9,153 nucleotides of DNA, from the NCBI GenBank assembly GCA_011057175.1, contig DSBZ01000163.1, positions 1 through 9,153 of the forward strand. The letters run 5' to 3'. Of the stretch, positions 1 through 6,601 are shown piece after piece; within the stretch, counting starts at the first letter, position 1, and each line of letters starts with the position of its first letter. This stretch comes from Candidatus Acetothermia bacterium (GTDB lineage: Bacteria; Bipolaricaulota; Bipolaricaulia; Bipolaricaulales; Bipolaricaulaceae). The notes below the pieces were generated by a model. The model had not been told where the DNA came from and did no database searches. It saw only the letters and a program-made list of their open reading frames with translations. The translations under genes were made by a program, and so were the position numbers.

Positions 1-519
1 CCCCGTCACCTCCACCCCCACATGGAGAGAAGCTCCGTTGGCGCAGGCGTTCTCCGCCGCGGCCAGGGCCAGGGCCCACGGCTCGGTGATCCCCACGCTC
101 GGCGCCCACAGGGCGCACCCGACGTCGGGGTTCACCGCGGGAACACGCCTCCGCACCTCGTCTCCCCCCACGAGGGCGAGCCCGGGGACCCCGAGCGCCT
201 CCCCTCGCGCGCGCAGCTCCTCCAGCACCGCCCGCTCACCGTCCCCCAGCGCCAGCACGTACGCCCCGATCTGCTGGAACGGGACCCCGAGCTCCCGGCA
301 CAGGTCGGGGAAGAGGGCGTTCCCCTCCACGCAGAACCGGGCGCTGGCCGTCCCCGGCCGCTCGTGGAACCCCGCGTGGACGATCCCCGAGTTGGCCTTC
401 GTCACCCCCCACCCCACGTCCGGCTCCCGCTCGAAGAGGACGACCTCGCCCTCGTAGCGGCAGAGCTCGCGCGCCACGAGCGCTCCCACGACCCCCGCCC
501 CGATCACCGCGATGCGCAT
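1..519 (-). CDS. GlpA/GlpO-like FAD-dependent oxidoreductase, N-terminal part (runs off left edge)
   Basis: This gene reads leftward and leaves the window, so only its first 173 residues are visible. The protein opens with a dinucleotide-binding Rossmann motif, MRIAVIGAGVVGALVARE (G-x-G-x-x-G, residues 7-12), followed by an acidic residue ending the second strand (VVLFERE). Next comes WGVTKANSGIVHAGF, about residues 37-51, the FAD-contacting block of the DAO/glycerol-3-phosphate dehydrogenase family. FCVEGNALFPDL and PSVGITEPWALALA also match the GlpA/type-II GlpO group of anaerobic bacteria. The likely reaction is oxidation of sn-glycerol-3-phosphate to dihydroxyacetone phosphate. L-2-hydroxyglutarate oxidase is the main alternative, because the N-terminal half does not separate them. 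The start at 519 is supported by GGGAAGGA (534-527), 7 nt upstream. GlpA partners, such as a second FAD protein or a DUF1667 protein, would lie beyond the left edge. Family assignment is firm and substrate assignment moderate. Confidence 0.85.
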   Translation of the reverse strand, partial: MRIAVIGAGVVGALVARELCRYEGEVVLFEREPDVGWGVTKANSGIVHAGFHERPGTASARFCVEGNALFPDLCRELGVPFQQIGAYVLALGDGERAVLEELRARGEALGVPGLALVGGDEVRRRVPAVNPDVGCALWAPSVGITEPWALALAAAENACANGASLHVGVEVTG

Positions 520-557
520 CCGAGAGTCCTTCCCTTTACTTGCATAGACCTACGTTT

Positions 558-584
558 GGTTGCTTATCCTTGCGATAGGTTACC
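558..584. promoter_or_regulatory. Imperfect inverted repeat, candidate operator
   Basis: The left arm GGTTGCTTATC (558-568) and the right arm GATAGGTTACC (574-584) are reverse complements at 8 of 11 positions, around a 5-nt centre CTTGC. The repeat sits 39 nt upstream of the leftward FAD oxidoreductase start and 30 nt upstream of the TTGACG box of the rightward cluster. It is more AT-rich than its surroundings. That position suits a regulator-binding site controlling one or both divergent units, but no regulator gene is visible in the window. A chance palindrome remains possible. Confidence 0.35.
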
Positions 585-613
585 CCCCTCGGGACGGGGC
601 GTCAAGAGGAAGT

Positions 614-642
614 TTGACGAGGCAGGCGATCCTGAGTATCCT
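614..642 (+). promoter_or_regulatory. Sigma70-like promoter of the small membrane protein-mscS-pckA cluster
   Basis: TTGACG (614-619) matches the -35 consensus at 5 of 6 positions. It is followed by exactly 17 nt and then TATCCT (637-642), which matches TATAAT at 4 of 6. Transcription would start near 649-651, at or just before the ATG at 651. The resulting mRNA would have almost no leader, and no Shine-Dalgarno sequence precedes that ATG. This is a sequence-only prediction. Confidence 0.55.
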
Positions 643-650
643 GAAGCCTA

Positions 651-833
651 ATGAAGCGGTTCACGACGGTCGTTCGCCGGGTGGCCTTCGCGCTGGGGGT
701 GGGCCTCCTGGGGTTCGTGATCGGGACCCTCGTCGGTTCACTCGATACCGCGGTCACGGTGATCTTGTTCGCGATCGCGCTCCTGTGCATCGTGATCGCG
801 TTCGTACCCCTCCGCCGCGGAGGGTCCAACTAG
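651..833 (+). CDS. Small two-helix membrane protein with glycine zipper
   Basis: This 60-residue protein of unknown function has a basic N-terminus (MKRFTTVVRR). It has two predicted transmembrane helices, about residues 11-30 and 33-53, and ends in a short basic tail (RRGGSN). The first helix carries glycines at 16, 18, 21, 25 and 29. G21-xxx-G25-xxx-G29 is a glycine-zipper pattern that favours tight helix packing or oligomers. The gene sits 3 nt upstream of the MscS-family channel and is almost certainly co-transcribed with it, so a membrane role with that channel is a reasonable inference. The ATG has no Shine-Dalgarno sequence, but a good promoter ends 8 nt upstream, so leaderless initiation is likely. 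The even two-helix hydrophobic pattern and tight spacing argue that it is real. It resembles no named family I can identify. Confidence 0.7.
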   Translation: MKRFTTVVRRVAFALGVGLLGFVIGTLVGSLDTAVTVILFAIALLCIVIAFVPLRRGGSN

Positions 834-836
834 GCG

Positions 837-1919
837 ATGGGGCTCTTCCACCGCGTTCTGGGTGGGAACGAGGTCTGGGTTTGGTGCCTCGGGGTGGGGA
901 TCGCCCTCCTGACGTTCCTTGCCCTCCGGGTCGCGCGGTGGGCGGTTGTGCGCGGGCTCGCGGCGCAGTACAAGCGGAGAAAGGGGGAGGTTCAGCGACT
1001 GGTGGTGGACCTCCTTCGCCGCACGAACCCCTTGTTCCTGGCCACCGTCTCCCTGTGGGCCGGTTCGCTTGCCGTGACGCTCCCCGAGGCCGGATCCCGC
1101 GCCCTGGGGGCGATCGCCCTCTTGGCGTTCCTCCTTCAGGTGGCGAGCTGGGTGAGCCGGTTCATCACGTTCTGGGTGACCCGTGAGGCGCGGCACAAGC
1201 TGGAGGAGAAGGACGCCGCCGGTGCCACCACCCTCAACGCGGTGGGGTTCATGGCCAAGCTCGTCCTGTGGACCCTCGTCCTCCTCCTCGCCCTCCAGAA
1301 CCTCGGCATCGATGTCACTGCCCTCATCACGGGCCTCGGCATCGGAGGCATCGCTGTGGCCCTCGCCCTCCAGAACGTGCTCGGGGACCTGTTCGCCTCG
1401 GTGTCCATCGTCGTGGACAAGCCGTTTCTCGTGGGGGACTTCATCATCGTCGGTGAGCACCTGGGCACGGTGGAGCGGATCGGCCTCAAGACGACGCGCA
1501 TCCGCAGCCTGACCGGCGAGCAGCTCGTGTTCTCCAACGCCGAGCTCCTCCGGTCCCCGATCCGCAACTTCAAGCGGATGTTCCAGCGTCGGATCGTGTT
1601 CTCGTTTGGCGTGGTGTACGCCACACCCTGCGACAAGCTGGCCGCCATCCCGGCGATGGTGCGCGAGATCATCGAGTCCCAGCCGAACACCCGCTTCGAC
1701 CGCGCCCACTTCAAGGAGTACGGGGACTTCGCCCTCCTCTTCGAGGTCGTCTACTACGTCCTCGTCCCCGACTACAACGTGTACATGGACACCCAGCACG
1801 CGATCAACCTCGAGCTCAAGCGAAGGTTCGCGGAGATGGGGATCGAGTTCGCCTACCCGACCCAGGTCGTGTTCCTCCACCCAGGGCAGGCCCAGTCGGA
1901 GGTGCGCGATGGACGTTGA
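837..1919 (+). CDS. MscS-family small-conductance mechanosensitive channel
   Basis: This 360-residue inner-membrane channel belongs to the family that opens under membrane tension to release solutes during hypo-osmotic shock. Hydrophobic segments lie near residues 12-38, 64-82, 88-112, 134-156 and 160-194, so it has about five helices rather than the three of E. coli MscS. The last is the glycine- and alanine-rich pore helix GIGGIAVALALQNVLGDLF (168-186), the family signature. It leads into the cytoplasmic beta domain (DKPFLVGDFIIV, 194-205; RIRSLTGEQLVFSNAELL, 221-238). The C-terminal alpha/beta domain ends in AEMGIEFAYPTQVVF, typical of the family. GGAGGG (819-824) lies 12 nt before the ATG, inside the upstream gene. 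The end overlaps the pckA start by 11 nt. The family is clear; the exact subtype and gating are not. Confidence 0.95.
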   Translation: MGLFHRVLGGNEVWVWCLGVGIALLTFLALRVARWAVVRGLAAQYKRRKGEVQRLVVDLLRRTNPLFLATVSLWAGSLAVTLPEAGSRALGAIALLAFLLQVASWVSRFITFWVTREARHKLEEKDAAGATTLNAVGFMAKLVLWTLVLLLALQNLGIDVTALITGLGIGGIAVALALQNVLGDLFASVSIVVDKPFLVGDFIIVGEHLGTVERIGLKTTRIRSLTGEQLVFSNAELLRSPIRNFKRMFQRRIVFSFGVVYATPCDKLAAIPAMVREIIESQPNTRFDRAHFKEYGDFALLFEVVYYVLVPDYNVYMDTQHAINLELKRRFAEMGIEFAYPTQVVFLHPGQAQSEVRDGR

Positions 1920-3558
1920 CCGGGAAGCGGAGGCGCTCCTGGGGCGCCACGGCCGCGTCTTCGTGAACCCGCCCCGCGCGGTCGCGATTGAGGAAGCGAT
2001 CGCCCACCGGGAGGCCCTCGTCAGCGCCTCGGGGGCGCTCGCCACGTGGACGCCTCCCGAATCCACCGGTCGTCGCCCCCAGGACACGTACATCGTGGAT
2101 CGCCCCCAGATCCACGACGAGGTGGACTGGTCCTCGCCGTACTGCCACCCCGTGCCGCCGGAGACGTTCGAGATGATCCTCGCCGATGGGTGGGCTGCCC
2201 TGGGAGCCAAGCCCCGCCTGTTCCTGGTCGAGCGGGCGCTCGGGGCGGATCCGGCGTGCTCCCTTACGGTGCGCCTGATCACCGACCACGCCCTGACTGC
2301 TCTCTTCGCCGACAACATGCTCCGCCCCATCCCGCCGGGCGCGGCGGGGTCGGCGTTCGCCGGCCATCCGTTCACCCTCCTCGTCCTCCCCTACGACAAG
2401 CTCGACCCCCGGAAATATGAGGGCCGGCTGCGCACCGATCCGGCGACGGGACGGACCTCGGACCTGGCCGTAGTCATGGACTTCGCCCTCCGGGCGGGGA
2501 TCGTGTACGGCTCGGCGTACCTCGGATCGGTGAAGAAGCTCCTGTTCACGGTGATGAACTTCCTCCTCCCCCCGCTGGGGGTCCTCCCCCTCCACGGGGC
2601 GGCCAACGTCGGCGGCGACGGTTCCTCCGCCCTGTTCCTCGGCCTCTCCGGGACGGGGAAGACGTCGCTCTCCTCCGATCCGGAGCGGATCCTCATCGGC
2701 GACGACGAGCACGGGTGGAACGAACGGGGGATCTTCAACTTCGAGTGGGGCTGCTACGCGAAGATGATCGGGATCGACCCGGCGAAGGAGCCGGACATCT
2801 ACGGGGCGGTGATGCACGAGGCCGATCCCCTGAACCATGGGGCGATCGTGGAGAACGCGTTCATGCTCCCCAACGGGAAGTTCGACTTCTCCGACCGGAG
2901 GCTGACCGAGAACTCGCGGGCCTCGTATCCGCTTTCGTTCATCCGCAACGCCGATCTGACGGGGCGGGCCGCGCACCCGCAGGCGATGGTGTTCCTGACC
3001 GCGGACGCCAACGGGGTCCTCCCTCCGCTGGCTCGCCTGGAGCCCGATCAGGCCAAGCTCTGGTTCCTGATGGGGTACACGAGCAAGCTCGCCGGGACGG
3101 AGACGGGGGTCGCCGAGCCAGGTTCCACCTTCTCCCGCTTCTTCGGGGCGCCGTTCATGGCGCGGCTGCCCCACGTGTACACGGACCTCCTCGGGGAGTA
3201 CCTCGATCGGTACGGGACGCAGGTGTGGCTCGTCAACACCGGCTGGTCGGGGGGGCCGTACGGGACGGGGTCCCGGATCGACATCCGCCTCACCCGGCGG
3301 ATGGTGGCCGCCGCCCTCGCCGGGGAGCTGGAGCGCGTGGATTTCGCGCTCGATGAGCGGTTTCACGTGTGGGTGCCCGAGGCGTGTCCCGGGGTGCCGA
3401 GCGAGATCCTCCGCCCCGAGGCGACGTGGCCGGACAAGGGCGCCTACGCGCGCCGGGCCGACCTCCTCGCCCGCCAGTTTGCCGAGGAGTTCGCGCGGTC
3501 GTTCGGCGAGCTCTCGATCAGCCCCCGCGTGGCCGCCCAATGCCCGGGCCGGCGGTAG
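1909..3558 (+). CDS. pckA: Phosphoenolpyruvate carboxykinase (ATP)
   Basis: This 549-residue cytosolic enzyme interconverts oxaloacetate plus ATP with PEP, CO2 and ADP, at the branch between the TCA segment and gluconeogenesis. The substrate loop TGRRPQD (53-59) supplies R55. KK at 209-210 and H229 (LPLHGAANVG) match the metal and substrate residues of the E. coli enzyme. The kinase-1a P-loop GLSGTGKTS (245-253, K251) and kinase-2 IGDDEHGW (263-270) are diagnostic of the ATP-type family. R338 lies in ENSRASYP, followed by FLTADANGVLPP and GYTSKLAGTE. FEWGCYAK has W280 where the usual motif has glycine (EGGCYAK). Length is close to the family's roughly 520-540. The start at 1909 has GGAGGTG (1898-1904) 4 nt upstream and overlaps mscS by 11 nt, suggesting coupled translation. 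The 3' end overlaps the convergent 91-aa gene by 41 bp. Confidence 0.97.
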   Translation: MDVDREAEALLGRHGRVFVNPPRAVAIEEAIAHREALVSASGALATWTPPESTGRRPQDTYIVDRPQIHDEVDWSSPYCHPVPPETFEMILADGWAALGAKPRLFLVERALGADPACSLTVRLITDHALTALFADNMLRPIPPGAAGSAFAGHPFTLLVLPYDKLDPRKYEGRLRTDPATGRTSDLAVVMDFALRAGIVYGSAYLGSVKKLLFTVMNFLLPPLGVLPLHGAANVGGDGSSALFLGLSGTGKTSLSSDPERILIGDDEHGWNERGIFNFEWGCYAKMIGIDPAKEPDIYGAVMHEADPLNHGAIVENAFMLPNGKFDFSDRRLTENSRASYPLSFIRNADLTGRAAHPQAMVFLTADANGVLPPLARLEPDQAKLWFLMGYTSKLAGTETGVAEPGSTFSRFFGAPFMARLPHVYTDLLGEYLDRYGTQVWLVNTGWSGGPYGTGSRIDIRLTRRMVAAALAGELERVDFALDERFHVWVPEACPGVPSEILRPEATWPDKGAYARRADLLARQFAEEFARSFGELSISPRVAAQCPGRR

Positions 3559-3793
3559 CGACCGCCTCCCTGACCCAGCGCACGAACCTGCGCCAAGGTC
3601 GAACCGCCGGCCACGATACCCCCACCGCAGACAGGGCGAGCGTCCACTCGAACAGGCTCCCCGCCGCCCCCAGGGCAAGGGCACAGACGGCCACGATCGT
3701 CCCCGCCACGACGCCCAGGCACACGGCGACGAAGCCCAGCCCGACCGCCAGGATCACGAGGAGCGCCGCCACCAGAGCCAGGGCGTACTGCAT
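3518..3793 (-). CDS. Small hydrophobic membrane protein, unknown function
   Basis: This 91-residue protein is not one I recognise. Residues 3-58 are almost continuously hydrophobic (LALVAALLVILAVGLGF, then VAVCLGVVAGTIVAVCALAL, then SLFEWTLALSAVGVSW) and could form two or three transmembrane helices. The tail is basic (RPWRRFVRWVREA) and would stay in the cytoplasm by the positive-inside rule. The start codon shares one base with the nitroreductase stop (TGATG at 3795-3791), so the gene is the last of the leftward cluster and is probably translated by coupling. Only a weak GGCGGAT precedes it. Its last 41 bp lie under the 3' end of pckA. The continuous hydrophobic pattern and exact junction with the upstream gene favour a real gene, but homologues are needed to confirm it. 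Confidence 0.6.
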   Translation of the reverse strand: MQYALALVAALLVILAVGLGFVAVCLGVVAGTIVAVCALALGAAGSLFEWTLALSAVGVSWPAVRPWRRFVRWVREAVATAGPGIGRPRGG

Positions 3794-4290
3794 CAGATCC
3801 GCCGCACGAGTTCCGAAAGCGGCCGTCGCTCCCGCACGGGCGGTTCCTCTGCCGGGTACCCGATCGGGATGAGCATCATCAGCTCCTCCCCTTCCCGTGC
3901 CCCGAGGAGGGCCTCGACCTCCCGGTCGCGGGCCCGACCGATCCAGCACGCCCCCAGACCCAAGGCGTGGACGGCGAGGAGCATGTTCTGGGCACAGGCC
4001 CCGATCCCTTGGGCGTCCTTGAGCTCGTCGTAGCCCGCCTTGCGGTCGAGAAGCAGGGCGATCGTCACCGGTGCGGATCCGATCATGTTCCTCTGGGGCA
4101 CGAGCCGCGCCAGCTCCTCCCGCTTGGCGGCCGACTCCACGATCACGAACCGCCACGGCTGGGCGTTCTTCCCCGAGGGCGCCCACCGGCCCGCCTCGAG
4201 GATCGCCTCCACCTTCTCCGCCTCCACGGGCTGGGAGCGGAACGCCCGGACCGATCTCCGCGCGCGGATCGCCTGCAGGACCTCGTTCAT
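3793..4290 (-). CDS. Nitroreductase family FMN oxidoreductase (short form)
   Basis: This 165-residue protein belongs to the NfsB/FRP-like nitroreductase fold, flavoproteins that transfer electrons from NAD(P)H to nitro compounds, quinones or other acceptors, usually as FMN dimers. Residues 11-17 (RRSVRAF) are the N-terminal FMN-phosphate-binding motif, and APSGKNAQPW (37-46) is the second FMN contact. GIGACAQNMLLAVHALGLG (95-113) is the central dimer helix, and IPIGYPAEEPPVRERRPLSE (141-160) is the typical C-terminal end with the phosphate-binding arginines. Length fits the compact anaerobe type. The ATG at 4290 is preceded by AAGGAGGAG (4302-4294) and a perfect TATAAT box. It follows the exported 328-aa gene by 37 nt and overlaps the next gene by one base. 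The physiological substrate cannot be told from sequence. Confidence 0.93.
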   Translation of the reverse strand: MNEVLQAIRARRSVRAFRSQPVEAEKVEAILEAGRWAPSGKNAQPWRFVIVESAAKREELARLVPQRNMIGSAPVTIALLLDRKAGYDELKDAQGIGACAQNMLLAVHALGLGACWIGRARDREVEALLGAREGEELMMLIPIGYPAEEPPVRERRPLSELVRRI

Positions 4291-4308
4291 CGGCTCCTCC
4301 TTCGCGCG

Positions 4309-4314
4309 ATTATA
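4309..4314 (-). promoter_or_regulatory. Perfect -10 box (TATAAT) before the nitroreductase gene
   Basis: Read on the minus strand, positions 4314-4309 are TATAAT, in the context TCTCGCTATAATCGCG. No -35 is recognisable 16-18 nt upstream (GGGCCC lies there). Transcription would start near 4302, leaving a very short leader that begins almost at the Shine-Dalgarno sequence. The box lies in the 37-nt gap after the preceding gene, so the nitroreductase and the 91-aa gene may have their own promoter besides read-through. Confidence 0.5.
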
Positions 4315-4327
4315 GCGAGACGCTGGG

Positions 4328-5314
4328 TTACGGGCCCTTCTCCCACTCCGCAGCGAGGGCCTCGAGCTCGGCCGGGGTGAACACGCGGCCGGTGAAGGGG
4401 AGTTCCTGGCCGACGAGCGTGGCCGCCCACCGAAGGCGCTCGTAGGTGATCGCACAGCGGGCCGCGAGATCGAGCTTCCCTCCCGTCACGTCCCAGTGAC
4501 ACACGACGACCTCCGCCGGGAGGCGATCGGCCACGGAGACGCGGGCCTGAGCCTCCAACCCGAGGTCGGGGAAGGCGACCGCGAGCGCGTAGTCCCCAGG
4601 GGAAGCGGCCGCAGGGACGGACACGCGCCACGAGCGGATCGTGAGCTTGCCGCCCACGACCGGGTCGAACACCCCCCGGTCGGGCGCGGACGACCAACCC
4701 GCGGGGAGCTCGACCTCGGCGTTCAGGGCCGGAAGATCGCGCGGGGCGATGATCCGCACGAACAGGGTCAGGCTGGATCCCGGGAGGACGATCGGCGTGG
4801 ACGTCTCCAGGGAGGCGAGGGCGAGCGTCACCGCGCTCCGCGTGTCGGCCTCGATGTGCAGCGGGCGGCGAACCTCCTCCCCGCCCACCTCCACCGCGAG
4901 CTCGTGGTCCCCCGGCTCAAGGATGAAGAACGCCCATCCCGAGGCATCGGCGACCCTCGCTTGCCCGGAGACGGCGATCGCCGCCCCGGGGCTCGTGCGG
5001 ACCTCCACCACCCCCACCGCGTCCGGCACCCGCAAGAACGCATACGAGACCGATCCCGTGCTGGCGATCCACACCCCGGGAGGGGCATCGAAAGGGAGGT
5101 CCGCTTCCCACCGCATCCGCTCCCCCTCCGGGATCGAGCGCCAGGCGACCTCCCACATCTCCCCGCTGTGGACGAGATGCACGGGATCGGCCCCCTGCGC
5201 CGTCCACAGGACGATCGGCTCGGAGAGGAAGAACACGGGGCACGCCGCGTCCAGCCCCATGCCCACCACGCCCGCGCCGATCGCTACGGCGAGGGCGAAG
5301 AACAACCGCTTCAT
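4328..5314 (-). CDS. Exported protein with PEGA-like and NEW3/Ig-like beta domains
   Basis: This 328-residue protein starts with a basic residue pair and a hydrophobic stretch (MKRLFFALAVAIGAGVVG). That is a signal peptide or membrane anchor; the following C25 does not sit in a proper lipobox. Residues 30-98 look like a beta domain with many aromatics. Residues 101-167 resemble a PEGA domain (VEVRTSPGAAIAVSG ... LEPGDHELAVEVGG), a small surface beta fold. Residues 168-262 resemble the NEW3/Ig-like domain found beside carbohydrate enzymes (VPAAASPGDYALAVAF near 233-248). The C-terminus (ELEALAAEWEKG) is helical. The start is fixed by an ATGA overlap (5314-5311) with the upstream gene's stop, and no Shine-Dalgarno sequence precedes it, so translation is probably coupled. 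No catalytic residues are apparent; a structural or binding role is likely. Confidence 0.75.
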   Translation of the reverse strand: MKRLFFALAVAIGAGVVGMGLDAACPVFFLSEPIVLWTAQGADPVHLVHSGEMWEVAWRSIPEGERMRWEADLPFDAPPGVWIASTGSVSYAFLRVPDAVGVVEVRTSPGAAIAVSGQARVADASGWAFFILEPGDHELAVEVGGEEVRRPLHIEADTRSAVTLALASLETSTPIVLPGSSLTLFVRIIAPRDLPALNAEVELPAGWSSAPDRGVFDPVVGGKLTIRSWRVSVPAAASPGDYALAVAFPDLGLEAQARVSVADRLPAEVVVCHWDVTGGKLDLAARCAITYERLRWAATLVGQELPFTGRVFTPAELEALAAEWEKGP

Positions 5315-6573
5315 CGCAATGGGAGGATGGCGTAGGCCGTGTAGCATCCCCGTGGATCCCTGAACTGGGCCCACAGCACGTCCCCGGAGCAGGCGCCGAG
5401 ATCAGACGGACGCAAGGGGGCGCTCACGAACGCCCCGGTGGCGTCCTGGGCGAGGGTCAGCTCCTGCACACGAGGATCAGGGCCCAGCTTGCCCACCATC
5501 ACCACCGGCGCCGGTCCGGTGACCTCGTCGGCCCGGATCCGGATCTCGAGCCCGCACGGCCACGGCTCGGCAGGGCGCGCGCCCGTGGCGGCATCCACGA
5601 ACGAGAGCCTGACCCGGGGGACGAAGGTCACCGCCGCCTCCGCCCGTCCCCACACGAGGCCCTGGCGCACGAAGGCGACCACGGACGCGGAACGGGGGGC
5701 ATCCGCGCACAGGGGCAACGCCAGGTCCCCGCTGCGCGCGGCCCCATCCACCCACCACCGCACCTCGTCCGCCCCCTCCGGCGTCGTGACCCGTATCTCC
5801 CCCACGCAGCACACGGGTATGGCGAGTTCCGCGGGCTCGAGCGCGACGGGGAGCAGGGCCAACCGGGCGTGCCGGGCCTCCTCGCCGCGCCGACCCACCA
5901 CGGACGTCCCCTCCTCGACCGGCACCTCGGCGAGGAGGTCCCCGTCCACGGTGACCAACTGCAGCCACAGCGCCCCCTCCCGCGGTTCGAGGGCGACCAC
6001 GAACTCCACGCTGAACGCGCCGCTCGTGGGGGCGCCTTCGACCAAGGTCAGGGAGAGCTCTTCCTCCCCGATCGCCACTGGGAGCGCGAACGAATCCCGC
6101 TCACAGGTCGTATCGAGCGAGCGGTCGTCGAGCACGAACCGGAACAGGGCCGGCTCCATCTCCTCGGCGGGGACCCACTCCATCTCCACGTTGTCCCATC
6201 GCTCGAGGGCGAGGGAGGGCACGCCGGGCTCGCGGGGCCCGACGAGGGCCGTGGTGGACAGTCCCCCTCCGAGGTCCGTGGCCGCGACGATTGTGTCCCC
6301 GAGCTCCACCGACAGGGACGGATCCCGTTCCGGATCGCACGGCCGCCGGGCGTGGATGGGGGGCGACTCCAGGCGGGCGCCCTCGCAGCGGAGGTCCACC
6401 TGGATCACCTCGCCGGTCCTCAACACGATCAGGGTCGCCTGTCCGCTCGTCGCGGCGACCTCGGTCACGATCACCTTGAACGTCCCCGCCAGGTGGAGCT
6501 CCCCATCGAACTGGATCTCCGCCCCCAGGACAGGGAGGGTCACCAACAGCAGCAGCCATCGCATCTTCGCCAT
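5311..6573 (-). CDS. Secreted cysteine-rich protein with three degenerate beta modules
   Basis: This 420-residue protein begins with a short signal peptide (MAKMRWLLLLVTLPVLGAE, cleavage probably after GA at 17-18). The mature part is acidic, strand-rich and holds nine cysteines (63, 79, 157, 255, 256, 289, 340, 395, 410), suggesting disulfides outside the membrane. Three related modules can be aligned by eye, near 57-111, 171-220 and 369-418. Each has an L-x-L/R-x-E-like strand, then S/TG-x-F or LESPPI, then GD-[TVL]-[IL]-x-A with an aspartate-glycine turn. These look like degenerate versions of the 'ETG..TGvF ... GD.i.a.Y.D' repeats of surface proteins in several extremophile phyla. The start at 6573 is supported by GGAGG (6584-6580) 6 nt upstream; M4 at 6564 is a weaker alternative. 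Function is unknown, possibly an envelope component. Confidence 0.75.
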   Translation of the reverse strand: MAKMRWLLLLVTLPVLGAEIQFDGELHLAGTFKVIVTEVAATSGQATLIVLRTGEVIQVDLRCEGARLESPPIHARRPCDPERDPSLSVELGDTIVAATDLGGGLSTTALVGPREPGVPSLALERWDNVEMEWVPAEEMEPALFRFVLDDRSLDTTCERDSFALPVAIGEEELSLTLVEGAPTSGAFSVEFVVALEPREGALWLQLVTVDGDLLAEVPVEEGTSVVGRRGEEARHARLALLPVALEPAELAIPVCCVGEIRVTTPEGADEVRWWVDGAARSGDLALPLCADAPRSASVVAFVRQGLVWGRAEAAVTFVPRVRLSFVDAATGARPAEPWPCGLEIRIRADEVTGPAPVVMVGKLGPDPRVQELTLAQDATGAFVSAPLRPSDLGACSGDVLWAQFRDPRGCYTAYAILPLR

Positions 6574-6601
6574 CCTCGGCCTCCTTGTTCGGCACGGCCC
6601 C

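Noticed and set aside
585..600. CCCC...GGGG stem as a terminator
   Set aside because: Only four base pairs and no following T run on either strand.
22..651. Plus-strand frames over the left edge
   Set aside because: They are opposite the FAD oxidoreductase, whose minus-strand translation carries the Rossmann and family motifs.
1606..1908. In-frame extension of pckA upstream of 1909
   Set aside because: It lies inside mscS and encodes a serine- and threonine-rich low-complexity stretch. The ATG at 1909 has a good ribosome site and fits the family's N-terminus.
738..2375. Long minus-strand open frame of 545 codons opposite mscS and pckA
   Set aside because: Its translation is a charged low-complexity mixture typical of antisense to GC-rich genes, and both plus-strand genes carry clear family motifs.
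1816..3684. 622-codon minus-strand frame across pckA
   Set aside because: Shadow of the pckA reading frame; arginine-, glycine- and proline-rich with no domain.
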